A stretch of DNA of 64,000 nt from Ziziphus jujuba (taxonomy: Eukaryota > Streptophyta > Magnoliopsida > Rosales > Rhamnaceae): assembly GCF_031755915.1 (NCBI RefSeq), contig NC_083381.1:4538501-4602500 (forward strand), given 5' to 3'. Within the stretch, counting starts at the first letter, position 1; every line of letters starts with the position of its first letter. The notes under the pieces were generated by a model. That model did not search any database. It was given only the letters and a program-made list of their open reading frames with translations, and had not been told where the DNA came from. Positions 21,701-33,099 of the stretch are shown here, piece after piece. The position numbers and the translations under genes were made by a program.

Positions 21701-22580
21701 TCTACTTATGCTCCTTCCTCGTGTCCACTAAGTGAAAATCAAGGGATAATTTCTCCCCATTCCCCTGAGGTTTGCTTTTATTTCAACAAGACCGCTTTGG
21801 TTTTGAAAATATCAATTATACTCCTATAAATGTCAATATAACAATTGGAGAGGTAGATGAAACTCTTTCCAAAACCATTGGAGAGTTAGATGATATTTTT
21901 TAAACCAGAGGAGTTTATTAAATTTAAAGCAAACCTTAGGGAACCAAAATTCAAACTTGATTTTTTTTTTTTTTTTTTTCCTTCTTATGCAGGGTATAGA
22001 TTTGGGACTAACACATCCACAAAAGGAGATGTTTACAGTTTCAGCATTCTAGTCCTAGAGATGATATTTTAAAAATTAGAGGGGTCTAATTGAATTTAAA
22101 CCAAACCTCAAGGATCAAAATAATATTAACCCAAAATCAAACTTGATTTTTGTTTTTGCTTATGCAGAGTATGGATTTGGTACTAACACATCCACAAAAG
22201 GAGATGTTTACAGTTTTGGGATTCTAGTCCTAGAGATGGTGACAAGAAGAAGGCCAACAGATGACATGTTTGGTGGTGGTCTAAGCCTTCACAGGTGGGT
22301 TAAGAACCATTATCATGGAAGAGTTGAAAAAGTAGTAGACCCTTCACTGATGAGAGATTCAAGAAATCAATCACCAGAGGTGAAAAAGATGTGGGAAGCA
22401 GCAATTGGAGAATTGATTGAATTGGGTATTCTTTGCACGCAAGAGTCCCCTTCAACTCGGCCTACAATGTTGGATGCTGCTGATGATTTAGATAGGCTAA
22501 AGAGGTACCTTTGTGGGGACACCACTACTACATTTGCTTCTTCTTTGGGAATATCTTCTTCCACTCTAGGTGATGATTAA
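18782..22580 (+). CDS. LRR receptor-like serine/threonine kinase (At2g24130 type)
   Basis: Membrane receptor kinase, 988 residues from two exons: 18782-21335 and 22168-22580. An N-terminal hydrophobic signal (FLLVLLRLHLVLLVS) is followed by an LRR N-cap (LLAFKRTIVYDPYAILSNW) with paired Cys, about 20 LRRs of the LxxLxxLxLxxNxxxGxIP type, and a transmembrane helix near 600-625. The kinase has a glycine loop IGAGSYGRVYRG near 673, catalytic Lys in AVKV near 694, HCDLKPSN near 796, DFG near 816 and APE split by the intron. The active site has Cys before Asp, so it is a non-RD kinase, a class rich in immune receptors. Length and order match the At2g24130 family (about 980 residues). The start is the first ATG in frame. 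The splice junction gives AP-E-YGFGTNTSTKGDVYSFG, restoring the conserved kinase sequence. Ligand unknown. Confidence 0.9.
21891..22235 (+). repeat. Tandem duplication of intron end and exon 2 start in RLK
   Basis: Two adjacent copies, 21891-22060 and 22061-22235, each carry the last part of the intron, a TTATGCAG acceptor and the first 68 bases of exon 2, ending at CTAGAG. In the left copy the acceptor AG is at 21991-21992 and the pseudo-exon reads GYRFGTNTSTKGDVYSFS, then stops at TAA 22070-22072. The right copy is the true exon 2. The left one has lost the Glu of the APE motif (GAG to GGG) and the Gly after DVYSF (to Ser). Confidence 0.9.
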
Positions 22581-25543
22581 CAGCTTTCAAGATTTTTTTT
22601 TGCACAGAACTATATTGGTTTTTTCTTTTTTTCATTTTTTTATGGTTTACTTGTGTTTTTCCCTTCTGGGAAGTGATTTTTCTGCATTTTTGTAAACAAT
22701 AAAAGTATGTAGCTTAATTAGATTGGTGGAAGCAATTGGATTTCACAATCATTGATCACTGTAACAGAATTTGTTGCTTTTAATTGGCATCTTCTATTTT
22801 ATGGGCCAAGTCATCATATATGATCACTTACGACTTTAATTGTGTGAACCCAGTCATCATAGACAAAATTTTTGTCCAAAATCCTGGATAAGCATGTATA
22901 TATATATATATATGTAATCTTTTATTAAATCCAATTGACAATTTTAAAAGAATTTTTTTGTCACCTTTGAATTACCTTAAAATCTGAGATTTAAAAATGT
23001 GTAGCAGCCTAAATATGTTTAATAAACTTCTAAACACTAGATGGGTAAACTGAACTCTTTCCTAAAGAACCCTGATACATTTTGAATCTCAGCATATAAA
23101 AATTTAAAGGACGGAAAAAGGAAAGTTTGACTTTAAACAGTTAGGTTGACCATTTTTTGAGAATCATTATTAATATCTAATATCATATACTCTCTGTGCG
23201 CGTAAATGCATGCGTGTATGCAATATATGTTTAATGGGAGAATGTAATAACCCTCGAAGCAGCAGGACCACAAAACAAAGAGTCATGATTATGCTCGTAC
23301 AGTGAGAAGTTTGTAGTGGGTAATGGTGATCCATGACAATAGCCACCAACAGAAACATTCATAGGTCAGGTAAGCATGGTTAGCAATAAATTGTTCCTTA
23401 AAATAAGTGATTAAACATTAATATAATGGGTATAATGGGTATAAATATATTTAAAAAGAAAAAAAAAATTCTTAACAAGCTGTACCTACCAGTAATTCAC
23501 AATACATAGACATAATTTGTCAAAATCTACTACTAATGGAATCAAAGCAAATCTTCCTTTCACACAACAACAAAAGACAAAAAAATTTGAACATTCTCAC
23601 ACGTAAAATAACCCTCTAACTTACTCGAGTACTTGAAAATAAAGAGCATATCGATTTGTTGAATTCCCATCATTTCTTTTCTTTTGTTTTTTTCCCCCCT
23701 TAATATTATTATAATGTGCGAAATTCATCACCAGCATAAGTTAAAGTGTGATCCATACAGCCAAGTAAGAAGCTGCAACAAGGTTGTCAATACAATTATT
23801 GAAAAGCTTGTGTCACGCTGATATTATTTCAACAGAAATGTCATTTGTGGCAACAAATTGTTTTATTACTTATATAGTGATGGATCCCATATTGAAGTTA
23901 AAAAAGAATTTAAATGGAAACCAACCAGTAGCCACCATATAAGCACCCACATCATTTGTTTTTACCACTCTTCAACCATGTGCTTTGGCAATTCAAGATT
24001 GTGCATTTTGGTGCTAGTTTAGCCAAATTCATTCAGATTCTAATTTGGAACAATGTTTGACATTCTCACCATGCCAAGATGAGTATTGGATAGAAAGCAA
24101 TTTGTCCCTATCATCTCCTTATCACCGTCTTTCCCTTCAACTGTCCCCAATAAAATAAAATAAAATAAAATATCTAGTTTATCAACTTGGGGTTGGCTTT
24201 TAACATCTAACTGCAACATAATAATTCGACTCTTCCATGCCCAAGTCAGGAATTACGATCAAGCTCAGTCCATAGGGCATCAAAACTTTATCACTATCAT
24301 ACCCATAACACATTCCAAAAATAAAACACTGATTACCAATCTCCAAACGGATTTCTAATCTCAACACTGTATTTCCTTTTGAGTTGTTTAATTTATTTTG
24401 TCACATTTCTTAAATTAAATGTAGAAAGTTGATCTGATGGCTCTTTAATATAATACTACCAAATCAACTTGATAAAATAATGATGGTTTATGAATATACA
24501 TGCACAAAACTTTTTCCAAAGTGGAAAGATTTTTTAAGCCCCGTCTAGGAATTGATTACTAGGAATCGCTTATCATTTAGAAAGTGAATTTTCCAAAATC
24601 ACCAAATTGAACGCTTCTTTTAAAATCACTATTCATGAACAATCACCGAAAAGTAATTTCACATTTTTTTACCAAAAGGCAAACACTATTAAGTGGTTTT
24701 GGATATTTTAAAATCATTCTCAAATGGACAGTAAACATCCAACAGAAACCGCTGCACAAAAATGTTTTCAAGAGGGAACCCCCCAAAAAAAGATGGAAGT
24801 TTTCCCTGTGTCATTATAAGAGAACTTCGATGGTTGGGCTCATAGAGTAAAAATCTGTTTACAGACTGATTCAACATGCCTGACAGAAGATGGATTCACG
24901 TGTCAATTGGTCAGCTCTTCCCTGAGATTGGTCACCAATAAAAAAACTGAAAATCATAGCATGCCAATTCGATAATCCCTCACCCGTAGAGTGAATGACG
25001 TAATTTTCACCATCATATCATGAGCATTTAAAAATTTATAAATACATTAAGATTATTCCCATACTCAGTTTCCAATAGAGAAAAATAGTTCAGCTCCTCA
25101 TGCATGCCTTGAACAACTGCACACAAATAGTACGTTTCTCATTTATGCATTCTCAATGTCTACTAACCTACAGAAAATGTTACCTTAGACGCAGAGAATC
25201 TAGGCTAAAAACACAAGACCAATCTGGAAATAACAAATGTATCCTCTACCGCATTGGCATAAGCAACAGAATACTAATGTAGAAAATATTAAATTCTGGG
25301 AAGGCAAAAAACATAATCGAATGAAACATGGATTAATAATGAAATAACAATTGGCAACTAATACAAAAACCCACAACTTTAAGAGCAACCTAGACAGGAT
25401 GGAAAATCTCCTCCAGCCAAGTATAAGAAAGATCCACCTGCATATAGCTGACGTATTCAATTTTTTCTTCCATACAGTACTTTCAACACCTATGTCAATG
25501 GTCCAATAATTATACAATTAATGCAAGCAGTGACTCCAAATGA
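22581..25543. other. Intergenic region between RLK and FyPP genes
   Basis: Non-coding and AT-rich. It holds the 3' flank of the RLK gene with AATAAA near 22699, a (TA)n run at about 22897-22912, an AATAAAATAAAAT repeat near 24150-24172, and a TA-poor stretch at 24600-25000 without similarity I recognise. The genes converge here. The 3' UTR of FyPP should lie directly right of about 25200. Confidence 0.4.
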
Positions 25544-28500
25544 TTATAAGAAATATGGGACTCCTGTCCGCGGCCCTCTCATCTGGTTGTTCTCTTCTGT
25601 TTCCGTGAAAAACTTCACCTCTCTCTCCTGTTATAATGAGAGAGAAAAAGAAAAAATATAATGATGAACAGCTTCCAGAAAGTACCAAAGGCCGTTCAAT
25701 CAAGAGAACCATAAGAAATCTCTTATCACAATTGCACAAAGTAGTAAAACTTGGTTCGAGCTCATGATAGGCTGCTAAAAGTGTAAAGAAGAGTACACTC
25801 TAATTTTTTAATGAACTACTGGCATTTATGTCATCACAAAGTGAAGACTACAGCATGATCGAAAATCTAAAGATTGAAAAGATCAGAACCGCATCGAGAT
25901 TGTTGGGGGGGAGGGAGGAATTGACAACCACAAGTTTTAAATAAACGAGAAGGACTTCACCTTAATGACAAAAGAAAGAAAGTTTGCCTTAATTGCCTCA
26001 ATTTAGTGAGTTACTTTCACACACAACAGGTGCATGGATCCACAGAATCTTCATTATTTTAGAACTAATAATCATGTTCATATTCATAAGCAATTTTAAC
26101 TTGATGGGCCAGTAAGCATTATTTCATAATTTAACATGCAAAAAGCTTGTATATTTACCATATTCTCATTGAAGCTCAATATAGAAGCGACATTCCCACA
26201 ACGATAACAGTAATTTGGTGCAGACCAGACCTGCAAAAAATTGAGAATTAGACCACTCCATAAAACTGTTACAATCATCAAAACAATTTGTATAATGCAA
26301 AAGTTCATAATCTTACAGTTACGAGGCCTTTGTCTTGAAACATGTACTTGAGGCCTTCTTGTACAAGTTGGTGTGCTCGACAAACCAGATCAAGATTATT
26401 TATGTGGTTAAACTGCATAAAAGGAACTACTGTTTTTCTTCTGGTATGTAGATAATGGAATTGTATTCATAAAATTTGCTGGAATATTAATGTGCTAAAA
26501 GAGTAGAGATCAGATAATCACCTCAGAAGTGACTCTGGACCCAAAAAGCCAACCTGCCCCACGTGGACTGACTGCCCATGTTTCAATATCTTCAGGGTCA
26601 CTCCACATGAGGTCACAAAATGGCCCTTCATGTGGAATTTCACAATTTCGATCAATGACCCTTATCTGTTAAATGAAAAGTTTATATGCTGGTGATGATA
26701 ACTCATGTAAATGGATAGCCATAAAAGGTTTCCTAGGCTTCAACGAAAAGCATGCACACAGAAATCATGCTAAGAAACCTTATTTATCATAATCAAATAC
26801 GGTCATATCTTGATTGTATGTGCATATAAAGGGTGGATCAATAAGAGAGGGGGGGGGGGGGGGGGGGGGGGGGAATGGAAAGAAGACATCATAAGACATG
26901 AAGTTCACAGGTTAAAAGCACCATTAGAAAGGACCAGAACAAAAAATGTAAGCAGTAAAGTGAACAAGTGTTCTACGAACAGTTCAAAAATGTGAAGTGC
27001 ATAAAACTACTTAGTTGTTACACAATACACGTGTGAAAGAGCATAGCAACCAATTGCAGAAAATGGGTTATCAGCATTAATATAGCAAAAACTACAATAT
27101 ATGTATTGATCAGTGTAATAATAAATAATAAAAAAAGGTTAAACCAATCAACAATTAAGAAAGGGTTTGACCTGATCAATGGTTCGGATGTCAGGAGAAA
27201 GACCACCATGGACACAAAGCACCTGGATAGCAAAGCAAATGAACATATTTAACATCAGAAAAGGAACCAACCATGTATTACATATCTATCCATATTACAT
27301 ATCTATCCACATATGCATTTATATATAGATCCTGGGAAGTAGAGATTTACAGTTCCATCTATAATTGCTGAAAGCGTCAGATAGTCAAAAACATCTGTAC
27401 AGTACCGCCATGCATTAGCATTTCCGTACTTCCTCTGGCACTCATCGTAAAAACCATATACCTAGCAGAGATGCAAATGTTAAAAGGAACACTAATAATG
27501 CCACAGAATATAATTTCATGATACTCTTATTAAACCAAACACATTCAATATTTATGCATCAATGAAGCTCTTATTAAACAGATATCACCATTCCTTTCGA
27601 TCATGTCAACCATAGTAATAAATGGTTAAGAAAAACTAATGAATCCAACAAAAAACCAAACAAAACCTCATGAAGCTCTTTCAAATTACAAAAATTCGGC
27701 TTTGCTTTCAGAAATTATAAATTGCACCTTGAACATCAAACTGGCCTTGATGTCAAAGCCAAGGGCAAAGCAGAAGAGAAGAAGATAAAAAGTAAAATTA
27801 CTAAGCTGACCTTTTATCCACCAATGAATTTGTTATCCAACTCAAACTTAAGAAACAGAATGGAAACCTTTAACTTTATTGCCAATAGAAGCCCAAAGTG
27901 AAACCAAAAACTTGTGATGATTTCAAAAGAAATCCAGATCTCAAAATCTCTTTTGTTTATTCTATAAACGATTAAACTAATGTATCGCAAAAATAAAATA
28001 CCCCTATAATCACGTGCGTTGAAATTGCAAATGTAATTGATCAAGAATTACTCCTTTTTTCTTTTTGAGTATTTTGTATGTAAATGAGAGAACTAAAGAT
28101 TTCTAGTGCCTAAAGCCTGCAGCCCTTCTAACCCTACTGTACAACATCTATGAATTTCCTGTACCCCAACATTCAGCACTCATGTGCTAACAACATTCAC
28201 GGCTCAAGCAAACTTTTACTGAATATGTGATCGGACGGGAAAAAAATAATAAAAAATAAAATAAAAGTAAAAAACCTATGTTACTTCCAGAAGCCTTTAA
28301 ATTAACCATCAATCACAATATCATTCCAACAGCAGCAGCTTTAGGCACATAATGCACTCAACCGAAACATATAAAAACAGATAAATCAAGGCAATAACCC
28401 ATGCTACGTATTGTTTTTATCCAAAAACCAATGAGATACAAGATTTAACTTCTTAATTAACTTTCAAATTACAACTGAACTTGGTACATCCACCTAAATG

Positions 28501-29872
28501 GCCTTTTATTATCATCTTTTACAAAGCACTACTAAATCAAGCAGATACGGCATAAAGAACACAAGTCATAAGCATACCTGAGTCAGCTGTCTGCTTTCAT
28601 GATTTCCACGCAAAAGTGTAATGTTAGCAGGATATCTGTCAACAAGCATATCAATAAGAAAAAACAGGAGGAAACATTAGCTTATAATGTCAAAATATTA
28701 ATAGTAAATGAATAAGCATCAGCCTTATAATATAACTAAGAAATTGCATTAATTTCATAATCTTAAGGCTTTTGACCATCAAAGTATGACAAGCAACTAC
28801 TTAATCAGAAAGCACCAATGATAGTGATACATGCTCCAGCATAGGAATGAAATGAAGTGTTGGATGCTGCAAAGGACTATGCTTGTCAATTTGTTGTGCA
28901 GCAAGTTGAAGCCCATGTCCACTTGCTTGTACTTGTAAATTTTTCTATGGAATCCTTAGAAGAGGGGGGTGGTAAGGGAAAAAGTAACTCATTTTAATTC
29001 TCTTTTCTCTAACTTCTTGTCTCCTTAATACTTTTGATGCTTCCTTGTATAATGTCTGAATTGTTTCATAGCATCTAACTAGTCAGTGAATAGTTTGAGT
29101 ATAAAACAAAAAGCATTTTTTATGGCCTCTCATCTTCCCAACATCTCCTGAAATCAATCCAAGTGGCTTATTTCAACCAATTTTTTACCTTCCCATTGTT
29201 ATCGCATCATCTATTACTTTGAGCTAACCTATTGCTTTCATAATGTGGCTTTGTGTTTTCTGTGACTTCTTTTGCAGGTTTGCCACCAACAAGGAGATAA
29301 TAAGCATGTTATGTCCATGAGGTGAAAGAATCCGGCCACATTATTCATGGAGCACTGAGCACACTCTAGAAAGGCTGGGCATGGCATTCCACTCACATCC
29401 AGGCCCATGTAAGCATGTAATAAGGCATGACATAAGTGTGCAGAAGCTTGGAATAAATCTGCACTTGCTTAAAAACTTTCCATATTATAAACAACCATTT
29501 TGGCATTATCCTATTAACCACACGCAAATAAAAATCAAACCATAACTCCCTAGCTTTTGAGCAGTGCAACAAGAAGTGATTTATATACTGCAGATTACTA
29601 ACACATACGAGACTAATTCACAAAAAATTTTCTCTTATTACTGTGTAATGGTAAAACAAATATACAAAACTTACATTTATATCTCTTTCCCAATGTAGAA
29701 CCTCTTAACCTATTCCTACCTTGATTAAATAAATATTTTAACTCCTACATACAATTTAGATCATAGCATATAAAATTCAGTATAAGCACATAAAACAACG
29801 TAAACAACATTTTAACCTTCTAACAATGGAACTAATGGTACACAATGTAACATCAACAAAACAAGGGGAAAG

Positions 29873-29911
<39 letters not shown>

Positions 29912-31526
29912 ATTGATATACTCAGTGTGGAGTTGACTAACTACAAAAATAAATTCGATTATGAACTAATTCTAAGAAATGAAAACCTGCATGAGGGACA
30001 TATATGATATACCTAGCTTTAAGAAGCAAGAGGATTGTGAATACTTCAAGACTATTGTAACCTCGATCAACAAAATCTCCCTGCCAAAGATTTAAGACTA
30101 TTAAGCACCCTGACAAACATGCAAATGCTACACAATAACATTTCAAAAAATATACATCAAAACTCTATCGGAAAATATAAATCACTACCATAAATATATA
30201 ATTTGTCTCTGGCACATGACCTCCAGTCTGAAAAAGTTTCATTAGATCGTGAAACTGGCCATGGATATCACCACAAACAGTGACTGGACTGTTTACAGGT
30301 TGTACATTGGACTCCTCAATAAGAATCTCTTTTACCTGTCAAAATGTTCCATTAATTAGTGTACAAGGCAAATAAAAAATCCTCAGAAACAGATGGGACC
30401 CAGTTTTATCTATAGTTTCTTTAAAAATGGATATTCATTAAATAGAGCATATGTAAAATTGGTAATGACTGCATATCCTACAAGATTGAAAGAATGATGT
30501 TAATAACAACTTTTATAACCTAGACTGCCTCCTACATGTGAATGTATGTATACATACACAGTTCAATACTTTCAATTTGACATCGCTTAATTCAACTAAA
30601 ATAAAGCATAAAAAATTACACATAAAATCAGAATAGCATCAAACTACATAGTTTAAGATAAAATATCAACTCACAACCTTGCATGATCTAGAATCTATAA
30701 TTAATCATAGATTATTAACTTTTAGTAATTGAGTTACATGCAGCGTTTTAATTAATTTAAGCTTTGAAATTAATATGATGGTTCTTTATTTCATATTATT
30801 CCAACCTCAGTTTACCAAGACAATGCAAAAGTAGAAACAAATGGTTAGACTTAGGATTCTAAAACTAAAATTATTAGACTTAGGATTCTAAAACTAAGGC
30901 CCGAGGCTGATAAAAAGGCCTACAATCTACATTTAGCATTCATTTCTAATTAGTAACGTTTAATGCTAGTAAATGATCGCCAACAGGGGTACAAGCACCA
31001 TCAATTAACCAAAACCAAAACCATGAGGAACCAACTGAAAGAAGCTTGATGATTTTTGTTAGGCAGCAAATATTAGTGAATATTTTTTTACCCCAGCAAA
31101 GTGAACCATGAAAAAAAAAGAAAAAAAAAAAAAGCACTTACAGTAAGCAAATTGTTTTGGACATAACAGCTAGATTTCCTTTATTTTGTCTCTAGCCCTA
31201 ATATCAAAACTGATCTAAAAAGCCCATTGTAGTTCAATCTTATGCCGTTCCATAGAAATTAAATCAAGGAAAAAATAATTCAAACTGCATTGGAATTTCC
31301 GAAAGAGCAAAAACTACGTTGAAATTTCCTATATTTTTCTTTGAAAACAAAATAAAATTAAAATTCCTAGATCATTAGCTACTCAACAAAAAGCCTCTGC
31401 CGAAGCAACAATTTGGCCAACGCTTTCACAAGAAAAAACAAAAAAAAAAAAAAAAAAAAAATTTGGGAGTTCAGAGCAAAACATAATGGAAACGAAGAAA
31501 CAGAGAGAGATTGATTGGCAAATAGA

Positions 31527-31560
<34 letters not shown>

Positions 31561-31645
31561 GAACATATTCGCAGAGAAGTTGAAGCTCATCCTCAAGAAG
31601 ATGCTGGCCTTCCTTGACCTTAGAGATCCACTGCTCCAAATCCAT
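25544..31645 (-). CDS. FYPP3: PP6-type serine/threonine phosphatase catalytic subunit (FyPP)
   Basis: Ten exons on the - strand: 31645-31565, 30335-30189, 30080-30013, 28635-28578, 27461-27351, 27222-27172, 26665-26522, 26412-26317, 26230-26159, 25627-25544. They join in frame to 303 residues, the length of Arabidopsis FyPP1/FyPP3. The start [14 protein letters not shown] is characteristic of this branch. Metal and catalytic motifs are all present: GDIHGQ (near 49), GDFVDRG (near 77), RGNHES (near 108), HGGLSPD (near 160), and the C-terminal PYFL that PP2A-like subunits methylate. FyPPs dephosphorylate targets such as phytochrome and PIN auxin carriers with PP2A-A and SAL subunits (known for Arabidopsis). 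The donor of intron 1 is GTTCGT and is followed at once by a CT run; the other donors are near consensus. The large introns contain poly-G and poly-A tracts. FyPP1 versus FyPP3 cannot be separated here. Confidence 0.95.
26849..26873 (+). repeat. Poly-G tract of 25 bases in FyPP intron 6
   Basis: An uninterrupted run of 25 G (poly-C in the transcript) between exons 6 and 7. Such runs are rare in AT-rich plant DNA, form very stable structures, and are also a frequent site of length errors in assemblies. Confidence 0.8.
29874..29908 (+). repeat. Poly-A tract (about 35 bases) in FyPP intron 3
   Basis: A long A run (T in the transcript), about 100 bp left of exon 3's 3' end on the map. Intron 3 (28636-30012) also holds a stretch at 28840-29480 of more complex sequence that might be an inserted element, but no terminal repeats or target duplication could be seen. 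Confidence 0.6.
31530..31559 (-). repeat. (CT)n run beside the 5' splice site of FyPP intron 1
   Basis: On the - strand the transcript reads GTTCGT (donor at 31564) followed immediately by about 15 CT dinucleotides. Microsatellite length change could affect U1 binding context or splicing of a weak donor. Confidence 0.75.
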
Positions 31646-31697
31646 TTCCGTTCTTCTTTGATCTTCTTCTTCTTCTTCCCTCTGGCTTGTGGTGGGT

Positions 31698-31708
31698 GTT
31701 TAGGGTTT
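31698..31708 (-). promoter_or_regulatory. Telo-box in FyPP upstream region
   Basis: On the - strand AAACCCTAAAC, a telo-box core, lies about 55 bp upstream of the FyPP start codon, probably in the leader. Telo-boxes are enriched near transcription starts of plant housekeeping and ribosome-related genes. Confidence 0.45.
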
Positions 31709-32020
31709 TCAGCGAAACCCCCCAAAACCAAAAACAAATAAAATTAAAAAAAAAAAAACAGAAAGAAAGAAAATATCAAAAAAATTTCCTCCTTTGGATA
31801 TTCAACCCCAAAGCAACACCAATACAGATCTGTCTTTCTCTCCCTTTTTCAATTTTCAATTTTTTTTTCTTTTTTTTTTTATATTTACTAAACCATCTAT
31901 TATATGATATATTATATAATAAATGTACAAATATCAAAACATGTTTTTCTCATTCCCTTTTTACTTTTTTCTATTTTTTTTAGTATTTTTGGCCGTTCCT
32001 TTTTTTTTTTTTTTTTCACG

Positions 32021-33087
32021 CTGAAAAAATTGCAAATTGTCCCCTCAATTTTTATATTTGTGCGAAATTGCCCCATATATTTTACTTTTAAAGCAATTTA
32101 CCTCTCAGCTTTGGTATAATGTCAAATTGCCCCTATTTAATTATTTATTTATTTATTGAAATTTGACAAAATAGAATATATTAACAAATTCATTAATTAT
32201 ATCTTATAACCCTAGTCTCAATTTTTTTAAGTTAAAATAAGATTTTTTTTTTTTAATAGAACCATAAAATTTGAACTTTTTTAAAATAGTTTTTAAAAAA
32301 AATTAATTAATAAATATTTATTAATTTGTAATCAAATATTTTAAATAAAAAAGTTTATGACAATTTAATAAAGCTTTTTATTAAAAAAAAAAGAAGAAAA
32401 TAATACCAAATGGAGGCTATCCAAACTCGGAATAATGGTCATCTACCTTCAATTATTTTACTTCACTCAATGTTTATTTTTGATTTGTTATTGTCTTATT
32501 CTATCTCTCATCATGGAAGAAAGAATGTATTGTGATTTCAATAATACAAGTTTTCTATATGATTTCAAAGATAGATACAGATTTAACTTTTTCTGGTGAA
32601 AAAAATATTAACTTTTGAAAGTGACACAAAAGAGCTTATGCATGATACTACTTTAAAGAACATCAATTTATTTTCAACATGATGTGAAAGTTGATATTAT
32701 TATACAAGAATACTTGCATCGGTTTGATTTTTTGCCTTTTGGTCTGAATGGTGATTTAGAATAACGGAAAATTGCTTATATTAACCAAATGTCAAAATTA
32801 CAATAATTTTGGCAACAAAATTGGTGGAAAAATTAGGCAAAAAGAATTTATCCTTGCTGCAATTTCTCAATTTTATTAATTTTGATTTAAATAAAATTTA
32901 ATTTAAGTATATTTTGCTTCGGTTAGCATTCAATTTCAGTCATACAAAATAGTTCAACAAAAATTTATAAAAATGGAGCAATTTAACATTATATCAAATT
33001 TAAGAGGTAAAATTGCTTCAAAATAAGATGCACAAGGCAAATTGCCACAAGTGTTAAAAGATTAGGGGATAGTTTGTATTTTTCCCA
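32021..33087. mobile_element. Non-autonomous element with long terminal inverted repeats (MULE-like)
   Basis: The left arm (about 32021-32137) and the reverse complement of the right arm (about 32965-33087) share about 120 bp. They have matching motifs GGGAAAAAT/TGAAAAAAT, A(C/T)TGTCCCCT, GCGAAATTGCC/GGCAATTTGCC, TTACCTCT and TATAATGTCAAATTGC, with many differences. Long, diverged inverted ends around an AT-rich core without open frame fit a Mutator-like MITE. No clear 9-bp target duplication was seen, so the superfamily is tentative. Confidence 0.55.
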
Positions 33088-33099
33088 ACAAAATAAATG

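Noticed and set aside
28840..29480. Possible solo LTR or other insertion in FyPP intron 3
   Set aside because: Starts TGTTGGATGC and has more complex sequence, but no matching CA end or target duplication could be found.
31379..31983. Several 88-98-codon open frames around the FyPP first exon
   Set aside because: They run through the CT/GA microsatellite and leader on both strands; only the 27-codon exon 1 is supported.
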